Positions 35,152 to 46,232 are shown, numbered from the stretch's first letter. The stretch: DNA of 64,000 bases from Methylocystis iwaonis (GCF_027925385.1 NZ_AP027142.1:3124501-3188500), one strand, 5' to 3'. Translations and numbers: made by a program. The notes: generated from the letters alone by a model not told the origin.

Positions 35152-35763
35152 ATGCTTCTTTACGATACGGCGCTCGCCCCCAACGCCAAGAGGGTTCGGA
35201 TTTTCCTCGCGGAGAAGGGGATCTCCATCCCCACGCGCAGCGTCGATCTGCTCGCGCTCGAACAAAAAGGCGAGGATTTCAGGCGTATCAACCCGATGGG
35301 CGCCGTCCCGGCCCTGGTTCTCGACGACGGAGAAGTCCTCACCGAATCCGTCGCCATCTGCCGCTATATCGAATGGCTCCATCCTGAACCGCCGCTCTTC
35401 GGGCGCGACGCGCGCGAGCAGGCTTTCGTGGAGATGTGGCAAAGGCGCATGGAGTTTTCCCTCTTTCTGGCGGTGGCCATGATTTTCCGTCATACCCATC
35501 CGAAGCTCGCGGCGATGCAGCAGCCCCAGCTCCCGGACTACGCCGAGTCGCTGCGCCCACGCGCGATCTGGGCCATGCGCTTCCTCGACGGCGAGCTTTC
35601 GAAGCGCCCCTATGTCGCCGGAGACGCGTTCACCATCGCGGACATCACCGCCTTCGTCGCGATGGAGCTGACGACGCCTGCGGGACTCGCGGTCCCCGAC
35701 GACCTGCCCCACCTCGCCCGCTGGCGGCGGGAAATCTCGGCGCGTCCGAGCGCGGCGGCCTGA
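35152..35763 (+). CDS. Glutathione S-transferase family protein
   Basis: The 203-residue protein has the thioredoxin-like N-terminal domain (LLYDTALAPNAKRVRIFLAEKG, GAVPALVLDDGEVLTESVAICRYIE, with the cis-proline and the ES pair that bind glutathione) and a helical C-terminal domain with AGDAFTIADITAFVAMEL. AGAGAAAG precedes the start. The stop overlaps the start of the next gene (TGATG), so the two are translationally coupled. The substrate is unknown. Confidence 0.92.
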   Translation: MLLYDTALAPNAKRVRIFLAEKGISIPTRSVDLLALEQKGEDFRRINPMGAVPALVLDDGEVLTESVAICRYIEWLHPEPPLFGRDAREQAFVEMWQRRMEFSLFLAVAMIFRHTHPKLAAMQQPQLPDYAESLRPRAIWAMRFLDGELSKRPYVAGDAFTIADITAFVAMELTTPAGLAVPDDLPHLARWRREISARPSAAA

Positions 35764-36413
35764 TGGCCTCAGGCGCGCGACAGCGGCTGGAGGCGCTTGC
35801 GACACGGATTCGCGCCTGCCGCCATTGCGCCGAGGCGCCGTCGCCGCTGCCGCACGCGCCGCGCCCGGTCCTGCGGGTTTCGCCCACGGCGCGCCTTCTC
35901 GTCGCAAGTCAGGCGCCCGGCAATCTGGTCAATCAGACCGGCATTCCCTTCAACGATCCGTCTGGCGAGCGGCTGCGCGATTGGATGGGGATCGACCGCG
36001 ACACATTCTACGATGTGTCGCGCGTCGCCATCGTCCCCATGGGCTTCTGCTTTCCCGGCAATGACGCGACGGGCGGCGATCTGCCGCCGCGCCCGGAGTG
36101 CCGCAAGCTCTGGCACGATGCGCTGTTCGAGGCCATGCCGCAGATCGAAACCGTGCTCGCCATCGGCCGCTACGCGCAGACGTACCACTTCGCCCGTCTC
36201 GGCCATGCGCTGCCCAAATCAGCGGGCGTCTCTGAGACCGTCGCCGGCTGGCGCGCATTTCAGGGTGGAAAGCCGCTGATCTTCCCCTTGCCCCACCCCT
36301 CCTGGCGCAACACCGGCTGGCTCAAAAAGAATCCCTGGTTCGAGGCGGAGGTCCTGCCGGCGCTGCGCGCCGAGGTCGCGCGGCTCGTCGGCAAGCCGGG
36401 AAAAGCGCCATGA
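35763..36413 (+). CDS. Uracil-DNA glycosylase-family protein
   Basis: The 216-residue protein matches the UDG superfamily: LVASQAPGNLVNQTGIPFND, which holds the water-activating region, ERLRDWMGIDRDTFYDV, and the second motif FPLPHPSWRNTGWL. Cysteines near the N-terminus (RIRACRHCAEA) and further on could bind an iron-sulfur cluster or zinc, as in family 4 and 5 enzymes, but the set is incomplete by eye. It starts at ATG 35763 in TGATG and overlaps kdsA by 4 bases at its end. Confidence 0.85.
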   Translation: MASGARQRLEALATRIRACRHCAEAPSPLPHAPRPVLRVSPTARLLVASQAPGNLVNQTGIPFNDPSGERLRDWMGIDRDTFYDVSRVAIVPMGFCFPGNDATGGDLPPRPECRKLWHDALFEAMPQIETVLAIGRYAQTYHFARLGHALPKSAGVSETVAGWRAFQGGKPLIFPLPHPSWRNTGWLKKNPWFEAEVLPALRAEVARLVGKPGKAP

Positions 36414-37255
36414 GCACTGTCGCTGTGGGAGAGGGCGCGCGCCGCGTCTCATTCGACAACAACCGGCCCTTGGCGCTGATCGCCGGACCCTGCGCACTGG
36501 AGAGCCGGGAGATGGCGCTCGAAGTCGCGAGCGAATTGGCGCTTCTGTCGGACCGGCTCGGGATCGGCGTCGTCTTCAAGGGCTCCTTCGACAAGGCCAA
36601 TCGCACCAGCGGCGGCGCGCCGCGTGGTCCGGGTCTCGACGCCGCGCTGCCCATCCTCGCGGAAGTAAAGGAAAAATTCGGCCTTCCGGTCACCACCGAC
36701 GTGCATGAAAGCTGGCAATGCGCCCGCGTCGCCGCGGTCGTCGATCTCCTGCAAATCCCCGCCTTCCTGTGCCGGCAGACCGATCTTATCGCCGCGGCGG
36801 CGCGGACCGGGCGACCGGTGAATATCAAGAAGGGCCAGTTTATTGCGCCCTGGGATATGGAATATCCCGCGCAAAAAGCCCGCGCCGCGGGCGCCGCCGG
36901 CGTTCTCCTCACCGAGCGCGGGACGAGCTTCGGCTATAATGCGCTCGTCGCCGACATGCGCGGCCTCCCCATCATGCAGGAGACCGGCGCGCCGGTGATT
37001 TTCGACGCCACGCATTCGGTCCAGCAGCCGGGCGGGCGCGGCGGCGCCTCGGGGGGAGAGCGGCGCTTCGTGGCCGCGCTGGCGCGGGCGGCGGTCGCCG
37101 TGGGCGTCGCGGGGCTATTCTTGGAAACCCATCCTGATCCAGACGCCGCCCTCTCCGACAGCGCCACGCAGCTCCCGCTGCGCGAGCTCGCGGCCTTGGT
37201 CGAGACGCTCATGGCGTTCGACCGCCTGGCCAAATCGTTCACGGGAAGTTCATGA
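36410..37255 (+). CDS. kdsA: 3-deoxy-8-phosphooctulonate synthase KdsA
   Basis: KdsA joins phosphoenolpyruvate and arabinose 5-phosphate to make KDO 8-phosphate for the lipid A core. The 281-residue protein has LIAGPCALESREMALEVA, VVFKGSFDKANRTS, VTTDVHESWQ, VNIKKGQFIAPWDM and VIFDATHSVQQPGG. The cysteine of the GPCALE block is the metal ligand found in metal-dependent KdsA enzymes. It overlaps the UDG-family gene by ATGA. The gene order GST-UDG-kdsA is probably one transcript. Confidence 0.95.
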   Translation: MSTVAVGEGARRVSFDNNRPLALIAGPCALESREMALEVASELALLSDRLGIGVVFKGSFDKANRTSGGAPRGPGLDAALPILAEVKEKFGLPVTTDVHESWQCARVAAVVDLLQIPAFLCRQTDLIAAAARTGRPVNIKKGQFIAPWDMEYPAQKARAAGAAGVLLTERGTSFGYNALVADMRGLPIMQETGAPVIFDATHSVQQPGGRGGASGGERRFVAALARAAVAVGVAGLFLETHPDPDAALSDSATQLPLRELAALVETLMAFDRLAKSFTGSS

Positions 37256-37342
37256 GCCAGAGGCGAACATCGCCGCCGGCTCCAAAAATCCGCCTCGGGG
37301 AAGAACGTCTCCCCGGCGCGCCCGCCCGAAAGGAAATGCAGC

Positions 37343-37750
37343 ATGGACAAGAAGACAGCCGGCCTTGTCGGCGCCATATCGGCGCTGACCCCCTTGGCGG
37401 CGAGCGCCGCCCCGGCGGTCAAGACGCTGGCGGAAGTGATGGCTCCGACCTCATACGCCGAACTTCTGCAGCCGATTCCCAATGCCGCCGAACTGCTGAA
37501 GCAAGCCGCAACCGCGGCGCCCGAGCCGGAGGCCAAGGTCGAGCAGGCTCAGTATTACTATCCGAACTACAACTATTACTATCAGCCGCGCCGGCGCTAT
37601 TATCACCATCACCACCATCATCATAGCAATTATTGGGGCGGCTACGGCGGCTACGGCGGCTACGGCGGCGGCTATGGCGGTTGGGGGCGGCCCTATTACC
37701 ATCACCATCACCATCACCACCACCATCATCATCACTGGGGCGAAGACTGA
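37343..37750 (+). CDS. His/Gly/Tyr-rich exported protein
   Basis: The 135-residue protein has a signal peptide (MDKKTAGLVGAISALTPLAASA), a helical part to about residue 68, then a tyrosine-rich stretch (YYYPNYNYYYQPRRRYY). Two histidine runs of 7 and 12 are separated by repeated GGYGGYGG units. The protein could bind nickel, zinc or copper in the periplasm; that is inference from composition. GGAAATGC lies shortly upstream of ATG 37343. It follows kdsA by 87 bases. No family is recognised. Confidence 0.8.
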   Translation: MDKKTAGLVGAISALTPLAASAAPAVKTLAEVMAPTSYAELLQPIPNAAELLKQAATAAPEPEAKVEQAQYYYPNYNYYYQPRRRYYHHHHHHHSNYWGGYGGYGGYGGGYGGWGRPYYHHHHHHHHHHHHWGED

Positions 37751-37769
37751 AGAACTCGCATCGGGCGCC

Positions 37770-37924
37770 TGTCACTCCCGGCGGGCTGAAAGCCCGACGG
37801 GAATCCAGAGCCACAAGAGCGCTGGTTTTGCTCTGAGCCCGTCATTGCGAGCGACGCGAAGCAATCCAGGGGCGGCGATGCGGCCCTGGATTGCTTCGTC
37901 GGCTCCGCCTCCTCGCAATGACGG
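37770..37924. repeat. Two extragenic repeat families adjoining
   Basis: The left arm of the CCCGGCGGGCTGAAAGCCCG family (37770-37835) leads directly into an ATTGCGAGCG...CGCAATGACGG inverted pair (37841-37924). The right arm of the first family is missing. Confidence 0.75.
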
Positions 37925-38000
37925 CGGTGATTTCCTCTGTGTCCAAACTGCGCGAGCGGATGGCGCCGAACCAATCGAGCGGCGCCACGACGAGCGCGCC

Positions 38001-38720
38001 TTACCCTTCAGACAATTTCCGCGCCGCGCCATGCATGCGGCGATAGGTGCCGTCGAACACGGTGTCGGTCGTCGAAAGCCATTGCGAATCGGCGCCGAGC
38101 GTCTCGCGGCTTGCGTAGATGCGCCGCGACTGCAGCTCCCGCTCCGCCGCCTCATCCTCGCTCATCGCAACCAGCTCGACCTCGCACTCGGCCGGGACCA
38201 TGGTGAATTGCGCCATGGGCGCGCCCGGCCGGAAAATATGCGTCTGCCCCTCCGGCGGCGCTTTGAAGACGATGAAATAGAGCATCGGCCACCATTCGCG
38301 GATCAGCGCCGGCACGGCGATCGGCGCCGTTCCGGTGGTGTCCGTATAGAAGCTCGGATGCGTTTCGACCTTGATCGCATGGCCCGGCTCGGGCTTGAGA
38401 TCGAGCAGGATCTGATAGGTGTAAAAAGACTCGCCGAAGTTCCGGAACGGCGGCCAGCTCCGGCCGAGCGAGGGCGGCGGGCCGAAGTCGCCCGCCATCG
38501 CCAGCTTGCCGCCCCGAGTCGTGACGTGAAGCGCGTTGTCATAGGGGTAGAAGACCTCCACCCCATATTTCGCGGCCTCGGTGAAGGGCACGCAGTGCCA
38601 GGCGTATTCATGCGAGCCGTCGGTCCGGCGCTCCGGCTCGCCCGCCCAGCCCGGAATTTCGAGCCTGGTGCGGCGCGGGCGCAAATCCTCGCCGCTCATC
38701 CGATATTTGATCTTTTGCAT
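38001..38720 (-). CDS. Conserved hypothetical protein, possibly DUF6065-like
   Basis: The 239-residue protein starts MQKIKYRMSGEDLRPRRTRL. Recognisable text is EYAWHCVPFTEAAKYGVEVF, then FGESFYTYQILLDLKPEPGH, and HIFRPGAPMAQFTMVPAECE near the end. The combination of WHCVPFT and YGVEVFYP resembles DUF6065 proteins, but this is from memory and unverified. There is no signal peptide or membrane segment. The gene stands alone, 66 bases before queF on the same strand order, and may be cotranscribed with it. Confidence 0.75.
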   Translation of the reverse strand: MQKIKYRMSGEDLRPRRTRLEIPGWAGEPERRTDGSHEYAWHCVPFTEAAKYGVEVFYPYDNALHVTTRGGKLAMAGDFGPPPSLGRSWPPFRNFGESFYTYQILLDLKPEPGHAIKVETHPSFYTDTTGTAPIAVPALIREWWPMLYFIVFKAPPEGQTHIFRPGAPMAQFTMVPAECEVELVAMSEDEAAERELQSRRIYASRETLGADSQWLSTTDTVFDGTYRRMHGAARKLSEG

Positions 38721-38786
38721 CTCGCGCCTCCGAGCGGTCGAACGCGTTCAAGCGCTCTCAAAAAGCGGCAAATTCCGGGAAGTGCG

Positions 38787-39248
38787 CTAACCCCGCCCGC
38801 GATAGGGCGGCACGCCCTGATCCGGCAGCCAGAGCCCCTCCGGCGGCGCGCCGGTCTGCCAGAAGACGTCGATGGGAATGCCCCCGCGCGGATACCAATA
38901 GCCGCCGATCCGCAGCCATTTCGGCGTCATCGCCGCAACGAGATCGCGCGCGATGCGCAGCGTGCAATCCTCATGAAAGGCGCCGTGATTGCGGAAGCTT
39001 CCCAGATAGAGCTTTAAGGATTTCGACTCGACCAGCCACTCGCCCGGAACATAGTCGATCACGACATGGGCGAAGTCCGGCTGGCCGGTCACCGGGCAGA
39101 GCGAGGTGAACTCCGGCGCCGTGAAGCGCACGAGATAGGCCGCATCCTTGTGCGGATTGGGCACGAGGTCGAGCTCGGCCTCGTCCGGCGAAGCGGGCAG
39201 CGGCGCTTTCTCGCCGAGGAGAAGCGCGCCTTCATGAGTCTTGGTCAT
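38787..39248 (-). CDS. queF: preQ0 reductase QueF (NADPH-dependent nitrile reductase)
   Basis: QueF reduces the nitrile of preQ0 to preQ1, the next step after QueC toward queuosine. The 153-residue protein is the short, unimodular type. The catalytic cysteine is in [20 protein letters not shown], and the substrate-binding [20 protein letters not shown] block holds the glutamate. ATG 39248 gives the usual length; the frame stays open further up without a homologous start. It is 5.4 kb from queC on the same strand. Confidence 0.96.
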   Translation of the reverse strand: MTKTHEGALLLGEKAPLPASPDEAELDLVPNPHKDAAYLVRFTAPEFTSLCPVTGQPDFAHVVIDYVPGEWLVESKSLKLYLGSFRNHGAFHEDCTLRIARDLVAAMTPKWLRIGGYWYPRGGIPIDVFWQTGAPPEGLWLPDQGVPPYRGRG

Positions 39249-39292
39249 GGGGGTTAAAGATAACGGCCCGGCGCGTCCGTCAAGCGCGCCAT

Positions 39293-39374
39293 CCGTCTTG
39301 CAGCGAAGCGACGCACTCCAGAGCCGCGACCACGCCCCTGGGTTGCTTCGTCGCTTCGCGCCTCGCAATGACGG
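39293..39374. repeat. Degenerate extragenic repeat ATTGCGAGCG type
   Basis: The right arm (TGGGTTGCTTCGTCGCTTCG then CCTCGCAATGACGG) is intact, while the left arm (CCGTCTTGCAGCGAAGCGACG) is mutated. It lies upstream of queF. Confidence 0.65.
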
Positions 39375-39382
39375 ACCCGCGA

Positions 39383-40138
39383 TCAGGGATCGCGATCGTC
39401 GGCGCATTCCCCCGTGCGCAGCGTGATCGGATGCGCCGTCATCCAGCCCGAAAGAAAGCGATTGCCGTCGCCCTTGAGCGCCGCCTGCATCTCGGCGCGA
39501 ATGATCTCCAGCCATTTCTGGCGCCGGTCCGGCGTGTTCATCTCGGCGGGCACGCCGAGATCGATGGCCTTGATGGCGAATTGGAACGGCATGGTGTGCC
39601 AGAAGGCGACCGCGCCGCCGCCCTGCATGGCGTCCACAGCCGACTCGGGCGTCTTTGCGAGCTTCTCCTGCTCGGCAAGCGGCACGGGGTCACTTTTGCC
39701 ATTGGCGGGCGCGGCGATGACGACGCCATTGCGGTAAAACATATTCGTCACGGCGCCCTTGCGCTGGGCGGCGAGATTGCCGCCGACGACGAAAGTGGCG
39801 TTCGATTTCTCCACCGCGCATTTCGCCATGCGGTCGAAACAAGCCGCCACGCCGGACATATGGGCGGCGCAGCCGGTCTCGATCCATTTCGCCATTTTCT
39901 CGGGGCTGACGTCGAGGATATAGGCGACGTTGCCGCCATAGTCGCAGCGCTGCACCAGCGCCGCCGGCCAGCCCTGGAAATCCTCCGAGACAGGGGCGCA
40001 AGTTCCCGCGCGAACGGGAGATTTCTCGAAAATGGCCTTGACGGCGGCGACATGCTCCGCCGTCTGCGCCGCCGCGCCTTGCGCGCTAAAGAGCGCTACA
40101 GCCGCCGCGAAGGCGATTTTTCCTTTATCGAAAGCCAT
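39383..40138 (-). CDS. Exported protein of unknown function
   Basis: The 251-residue protein has a signal peptide ([24 protein letters not shown]). The mature part has six cysteines ([36 protein letters not shown]), which suggest disulfides in the periplasm. No domain is recognised. GGAGGA lies 7 bases before the ATG at 40138. The TTG at 40144 is in frame but too close to the ribosome-binding site. It stands alone. Confidence 0.78.
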   Translation of the reverse strand: MAFDKGKIAFAAAVALFSAQGAAAQTAEHVAAVKAIFEKSPVRAGTCAPVSEDFQGWPAALVQRCDYGGNVAYILDVSPEKMAKWIETGCAAHMSGVAACFDRMAKCAVEKSNATFVVGGNLAAQRKGAVTNMFYRNGVVIAAPANGKSDPVPLAEQEKLAKTPESAVDAMQGGGAVAFWHTMPFQFAIKAIDLGVPAEMNTPDRRQKWLEIIRAEMQAALKGDGNRFLSGWMTAHPITLRTGECADDRDP

Positions 40139-40333
40139 TCCCAATTCCTCCCAGCCTATTCTTTGCTTTTCAGGCGTTTCGAGGACGCCCTATATTTGCT
40201 AAAACGCACGGTAACGGCGGCCCCGCGCCAGTCAACCGGCTCGGGAGCCCAGCGCAAAAACCCCGAATACGTCACCTGCCGCGTGACAGCGGGGCGCTTA
40301 ATGTACGCTTGCCGCGTTAATCCGCCCAGCTAG

Positions 40334-41689
<1,356 letters not shown>

Positions 41690-41712
41690 TCGCGAGCCGC
41701 GATCTCGGGGCT

Positions 41713-41937
41713 CCCCTCCCTCCCCTTTACGGGGAGGGTGGCGAGCGCAGCGAGCCGGATGGGGCCCGGCCTTGCTGTCCGCATCGTCATTGCGAGCGAA
41801 GCGAAGCAATCCAGAGCCCGCGTGACGCCGCTGGATTGCTTCGGAGCTTCGCTCCTCGCAATGACGGAGGGCCCACGCTTACCCCACCCGACCCGGCTTC
41901 GCCGGGCCACCCTCCCCGTAAAGGGGAGGGATTTTTG
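41713..41937. repeat. Nested extragenic repeats between eno and valS
   Basis: The outer unit has TCCCCTTTACGGGGAGGGTG on the left (41721-41740) and CCACCCTCCCCGTAAAGGGG on the right (41908-41927). Inside, at 41786-41867, is a full ATTGCGAGCG ... CGCAATGACGG inverted pair. The intact inner copy and split outer copy suggest that the inner unit arrived later. Confidence 0.8.
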
Positions 41938-41959
41938 TAACAAACGCCCGGCTTACCCG

Positions 41960-44677
41960 ATGACCATGGAAAAAACCTTCGATCCCCGCTCCATAGAGAG
42001 CCGCATCCGCGCCACCTGGGAAGACGCGCAGGCGTTCCGCGCCGGACGCCCGGAACGCGCGGACGCCGCCCCCTATTCCATCGTCATTCCGCCGCCCAAC
42101 GTCACCGGCAGCCTGCATATGGGCCATGCGCTCAACAATACGCTGCAGGACATTCTCGTGCGCTATCACCGCATGAAGGGCCTCGACGTCCTGTGGCAGC
42201 CGGGCACGGATCACGCGGGCATCGCCACGCAAATGGTGGTCGAGCGCCAGCTCATGGAGCGCCAGGAGCCCGGGCGCCGCGAGATGGGCCGCGATAAATT
42301 CCTCGAACGCGTCTGGGAATGGAAGGCGGAATCGGGCGGCAAGATCGTCGAGCAGTTGAAGCGCATCGGCGCCTCCTGCGACTGGTCGCGCGAGCGCTTC
42401 ACGCTGGATGAGGGCCTCTCGCGCGCCGTCGCGAAGGTCTTCGTGCAGCTCTATCGCGATGGGCTGCTTTACAAGGACAAGCGCCTCGTCAATTGGGACC
42501 CGGTCCTGCACACGGCGATCTCTGACCTCGAAGTGCTGCAGCAGGAAGTGAAGGGCCATCTCTGGCGCTTCAAATATCCGGTCGTCGACGACGCCGGCAA
42601 AGAGACCGGCGACTATATCGTCGTCGCGACGACGCGTCCTGAGACCATGCTCGGCGACACGGCGGTGGCCGTGCATCCGGAAGACGAACGCTACAAGGCG
42701 CTCGTCGGCAAGAGGCTGCGCCTTCCGCTCGTCGGCCGATTCATTCCCGTCGTCGCGGATGAATATTCGGACCCCGAAAAGGGCACGGGCGCGGTGAAGA
42801 TCACCCCGGCGCATGACTTCAACGACTTCGAGGTCGGCAAGCGGCATGGGCTGCGGCTCATCAATGTGCTCGACGCGCAGGCGCGCATGACGCTCGCCGC
42901 CAATGCCGAATTCCACGAAGGCGTCGACTCCTCCGAAGAGCTTGTCGCGACGGTCGCAGCGCTCGACGGCCATGATCGTTTCGACGCGCGCAAGCGTGTC
43001 GTCGAGATGATGGAGGAGCGCGGCCTTCTCGACGGCATCGACGACCACAAGCATATGGTCCCGCATGGCGACCGCTCCAACGCCGTGCTGGAGCCGCGCC
43101 TCACCGACCAATGGTATGTCGACGCGAAGACGCTCGCGCAGCCGGCGCTCGCCGCCGTGCGCGACGGCCGCACGAGTTTCGTGCCGAAGAACTGGGAAAA
43201 GACCTATTTTGATTGGCTCGAAAACATCCAGCCCTGGTGCGTGTCGCGCCAGCTCTGGTGGGGCCATCGCATTCCCGCCTGGTATGACGCCGACGGCAAT
43301 GTCTATGTCGAGGAGAGCGAGGAAGCCGCCCATGCCGCCGCCCGCGCACGCACCGGCGAGAATGTGACGCTGACGCGCGACGAGGACGTACTCGACACCT
43401 GGTTCTCCTCCGCGCTCTGGCCCTTCTCGACGCTCGGCTGGCCAGACGAGACGCCGGAGCTTGCCCGCTTCTATCCGACGAATGTGCTGGTCACGGGCTT
43501 CGACATCATCTTCTTCTGGGTCGCCCGCATGATGATGATGGGCCTGCACTTCAAAAAGGAGATTCCCTTCCACGACGTCTACATCCACGCCCTCGTTCGT
43601 GACGAGAAGGGCGCGAAGATGTCGAAGTCGAAGGGCAATGTCATCGATCCGCTGCAGCTCATCGACGAATATGGCGCCGACGCTTTGCGCTTCACGCTCG
43701 CCGCCATGGCGGCGCAGGGCCGCGACATCAAGCTCTCGACGCAGCGCGTCGAAGGCTATCGCAATTTTGCGACGAAGCTCTGGAACGCCTCGCGCTTCGC
43801 CGAGATGAACGGCTGCGCGCGCGTTGCGGCCTATGATCCGCGCGCCAATAAGGTGACGCTCAACCGCTGGATCGTCACTGAAGCGGCGCGCACGGTTCGC
43901 GACGTTTCCGCCGCGATTGACGCCTATCGCTTCAACGACGCGGCGGGCGCGGCCTATCGCTTCGTCTGGAACGTCTTCTGCGACTGGTATGTGGAGCTGA
44001 CGAAGCCGCTCCTCACCGGCCCCGACGGCGCCGAAAAGGACGAAACGCGAGCGACCACCGCCTTCGTGCTCGACCAGATTTACGCGCTGTTGCATCCCTT
44101 CATGCCCTTCATCACCGAGGAGCTATGGGCGATCAAGGGCGCGGATGGCCCGGCGCGAGACAGCCTGCTCGTTCTCGCGCATTGGCCGTCGCTCGAAGGC
44201 CTGGATGACGCCGAGGCCGAGAGCGAGATTGGCTGGGTGGTCGACCTCATCTCGGAAATCCGCTCGCTGCGCGCCGAGATGAATTTGAACGTCGAAACCG
44301 AGCTTCTGCTGATCGGCGCCGACGCCGGCCTTCAGACGCGCGCGACGCGCTGGGAGGAGACAATCCGCAAGCTCGCGCGCCAGTCGAAGATCGGCTTCGC
44401 CGAGGCCGCGCCGAAATCGTCGGCGCAGATCATCGTGCGCGGGGGCGTCGTCGCCATCCCGCTCGAAGGCGTGATCGACCTCGGCGCCGAGAAGGCGCGT
44501 CTCGCCAAGGAAATCGGCAAGCTCGAAGGCGAGGTGAAGAAGGTCGACGCCAAGCTCGCCAATCCGGGCTTCCTCGCCAAGGCGGACGAAGATGTCATCG
44601 AGGAGCACAAGGAGCGCCGCGACGAGGCGCAGGCGCGCATCGAGAAGCTGACGGCGGCGATGGGGCGGCTGGGTTAA
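41960..44677 (+). CDS. valS: Valyl-tRNA synthetase
   Basis: The 905-residue class I synthetase has the HIGH-type motif in [16 protein letters not shown], the KMSKS motif in [16 protein letters not shown], and the editing domain with [19 protein letters not shown]. The C-terminal tail ([20 protein letters not shown]) is the coiled-coil arm typical of ValRS. ATG 41960 and ATG 41966 are both possible; the first is used. An IS-B copy lies 32 bases after its stop, close enough to remove any terminator. Confidence 0.97.
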   Translation: MTMEKTFDPRSIESRIRATWEDAQAFRAGRPERADAAPYSIVIPPPNVTGSLHMGHALNNTLQDILVRYHRMKGLDVLWQPGTDHAGIATQMVVERQLMERQEPGRREMGRDKFLERVWEWKAESGGKIVEQLKRIGASCDWSRERFTLDEGLSRAVAKVFVQLYRDGLLYKDKRLVNWDPVLHTAISDLEVLQQEVKGHLWRFKYPVVDDAGKETGDYIVVATTRPETMLGDTAVAVHPEDERYKALVGKRLRLPLVGRFIPVVADEYSDPEKGTGAVKITPAHDFNDFEVGKRHGLRLINVLDAQARMTLAANAEFHEGVDSSEELVATVAALDGHDRFDARKRVVEMMEERGLLDGIDDHKHMVPHGDRSNAVLEPRLTDQWYVDAKTLAQPALAAVRDGRTSFVPKNWEKTYFDWLENIQPWCVSRQLWWGHRIPAWYDADGNVYVEESEEAAHAAARARTGENVTLTRDEDVLDTWFSSALWPFSTLGWPDETPELARFYPTNVLVTGFDIIFFWVARMMMMGLHFKKEIPFHDVYIHALVRDEKGAKMSKSKGNVIDPLQLIDEYGADALRFTLAAMAAQGRDIKLSTQRVEGYRNFATKLWNASRFAEMNGCARVAAYDPRANKVTLNRWIVTEAARTVRDVSAAIDAYRFNDAAGAAYRFVWNVFCDWYVELTKPLLTGPDGAEKDETRATTAFVLDQIYALLHPFMPFITEELWAIKGADGPARDSLLVLAHWPSLEGLDDAEAESEIGWVVDLISEIRSLRAEMNLNVETELLLIGADAGLQTRATRWEETIRKLARQSKIGFAEAAPKSSAQIIVRGGVVAIPLEGVIDLGAEKARLAKEIGKLEGEVKKVDAKLANPGFLAKADEDVIEEHKERRDEAQARIEKLTAAMGRLG

Positions 44678-44679
44678 GG

Positions 44680-44709
44680 ACCCCCTCCCCAACCCTCCCC
44701 CGCTTCGCG
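44680..44709. repeat. Left arm of palindromic extragenic repeat before IS-B copy 2
   Basis: The C-rich arm CCCCCTCCCCAACCCTCCCCCGCTTCGCG ends with the 9-base target duplication of IS-B (44701-44709, CGCTTCGCG). It begins just after the valS stop codon. Confidence 0.7.
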
Positions 44710-45999
44710 CAGGGCTGTCCGGGGAAATCATAGGGCCGCGAGCTGGAGCTGCAGACTAGAGAAGTCTCGGCCGGGCTTGGGCCTGATTGGCGGCTTGTCG
44801 ATAAGCGCGATCGGCCGGCGGTCGAAGAGGAAGCGGCCGACGAGCTCGGCGAAACGCAGTGCCGCCATGTCGATCTTGTGGACGCAGGCGGCGATGCGCA
44901 GCAGGGTGAAGGCGATCATCGCGGCGAAGAGCTGCAGGCGCACGGCGTTTTCGGCCTCGCCGATGAAGCTCTTGATGTTGAGATGCTGCTTGATCCAACG
45001 GAACAGCAGCTCGATTGCCCAGCGGCCCTTGTAGAGCGCGGCGATTTCCGCGGCCGGGCGGCGCATGTCGTTGACGATGAGGACGATGCGGCCTTTGGCC
45101 TCGTCTCTTTCCACGGTGATGCGCCGCAGCGGCATGGGCAGCTTGGAATCGCCTTTGCTGGCCAGCGCCACCTCCTCGTCGGCGATCACGGCGAAGCCGT
45201 CGCCCCGCGCGCTTTCGGGGTCGAGCGGGCGGGCGGCGATCGCCCGGAAGCGGGCGTTCGCCTTCGGCCGGGTGACGAAGAAAGCGCCTTGCGCGGCGAT
45301 CTCGGTCCACCAGCGATAGTCGCAATAGCCTTTGTCGAAGACATAAGCGGCGCCCGGCTCGATATCGGTTTTCTTGCCGATCTCTATGTCGTTCACATTG
45401 GCGGGCGTGACTTCCGCGCGAAGGGGCCGATTGGCGCGCGGGTCATGGACCACGTGCATTTTGAGGCCGTGAGTGCGGCCGTTGGAGCGGGCGTAATCGA
45501 GGAATTTGCTCAAAGGGATGGGCGTCGAATCGATGAGGCGGATCATGTCCGCGCCCTCCCGGCGCGTATGACGGTCGAGCGCGCCGGAGAGCATGGCGAA
45601 GAGATCGGCGAAGACGGCGACGGGCCGGCGGGCGTTGGCGTCGGAAAGGGTCGTGCGCGCGAGCCGCCGCGTCCCGAGGTGATAATGCGCGCGCGCGTCG
45701 GCGTTGAAGGCGGGAACGAGGGCGCGCAGGCTGGAGACCCCGGCAAGCTGGGCGTAGATGAGCGCGACGAGGTGATCCCAGCTCTTGAAGGATTTGTCGT
45801 AGGCGTCGCCGCCATGCCGCTCGACGATCTGCTTGAAGGCGCGCCGATCGACCGGCTTGAGCAGTTGGGCGAATACAGTAGAGTGCACGGGCATGTCCGG
45901 TCCTTTTTTCCAGTCTCGACAACCGGAAAATACCCGACAACCGTCGGGAAAACCGGGCATGCGCCCGCGACCTTTCGACTCATTCCCCGGACAGCCCTG
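44710..45999 (-). mobile_element. IS-B copy 2: IS4-family insertion sequence, complete
   Basis: The element has the same 1290 bp and 17-bp inverted ends as copy 1, and the same internal translations. The target duplication is CGCTTCGCG, 44701-44709 and 46000-46008, which is the reverse complement of the duplication at copy 1. Both copies lie in the same orientation relative to the window, but in opposite orientation relative to their target repeat. Confidence 0.93.
44728..45894 (-). CDS. IS4-family transposase (DUF4372 N-terminal domain), IS-B copy 2
   Basis: The 388-residue protein is identical in translation to the one at 2270-3436. All three acidic residues and the YKGRWAIELLFRWIKQHL signature are present. 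As at copy 1, the frame is open beyond the element to about 46104, but that part is host repeat sequence. Confidence 0.93.
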   Translation of the reverse strand: MPVHSTVFAQLLKPVDRRAFKQIVERHGGDAYDKSFKSWDHLVALIYAQLAGVSSLRALVPAFNADARAHYHLGTRRLARTTLSDANARRPVAVFADLFAMLSGALDRHTRREGADMIRLIDSTPIPLSKFLDYARSNGRTHGLKMHVVHDPRANRPLRAEVTPANVNDIEIGKKTDIEPGAAYVFDKGYCDYRWWTEIAAQGAFFVTRPKANARFRAIAARPLDPESARGDGFAVIADEEVALASKGDSKLPMPLRRITVERDEAKGRIVLIVNDMRRPAAEIAALYKGRWAIELLFRWIKQHLNIKSFIGEAENAVRLQLFAAMIAFTLLRIAACVHKIDMAALRFAELVGRFLFDRRPIALIDKPPIRPKPGRDFSSLQLQLAAL

Positions 46000-46232
46000 C
46001 GCTTCGCGGGAGAGGGAGTAGATTGTCGCCTTCATCGACCGCGCCGATCGTGAGCCACGTCTCCCTCCCCCTTGCGGGGAGGGGTTAGGGGTGGGGGTCG
46101 ACAATCTTCGTCGCCATCTCGGCTACCCCCACCCTGCCCTCCCCGCAAGGGGGAGGGATGGATCGTCGCCTTCATCAAACGCCACAACCGTCCTTGCGAG
46201 CGCGGCGAAGCAATCGAGGCCCGCAATGACGG
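46000..46232. repeat. Extragenic repeat cluster upstream of polA
   Basis: 46000-46090 is the right arm and inner part of the palindromic repeat (GCGGGAGAGGGAGTAGATTG). A CCTCCCCCTTGCGGGGAGGG palindrome and its inverted partner at 46138-46158 follow, each next to a GTCGCCTTCATC tag. At 46190-46232 a half copy of the ATTGCGAGCG family ends the cluster, 35 bases from the polA start. Confidence 0.7.

Noticed and set aside
35020..35907. N-terminal extension of the PleC/DivJ-type kinase to 809 codons
   Set aside because: The extra part is antisense to the GST and UDG-like genes and lacks homology. The kinase has a proper ATG at 35019.
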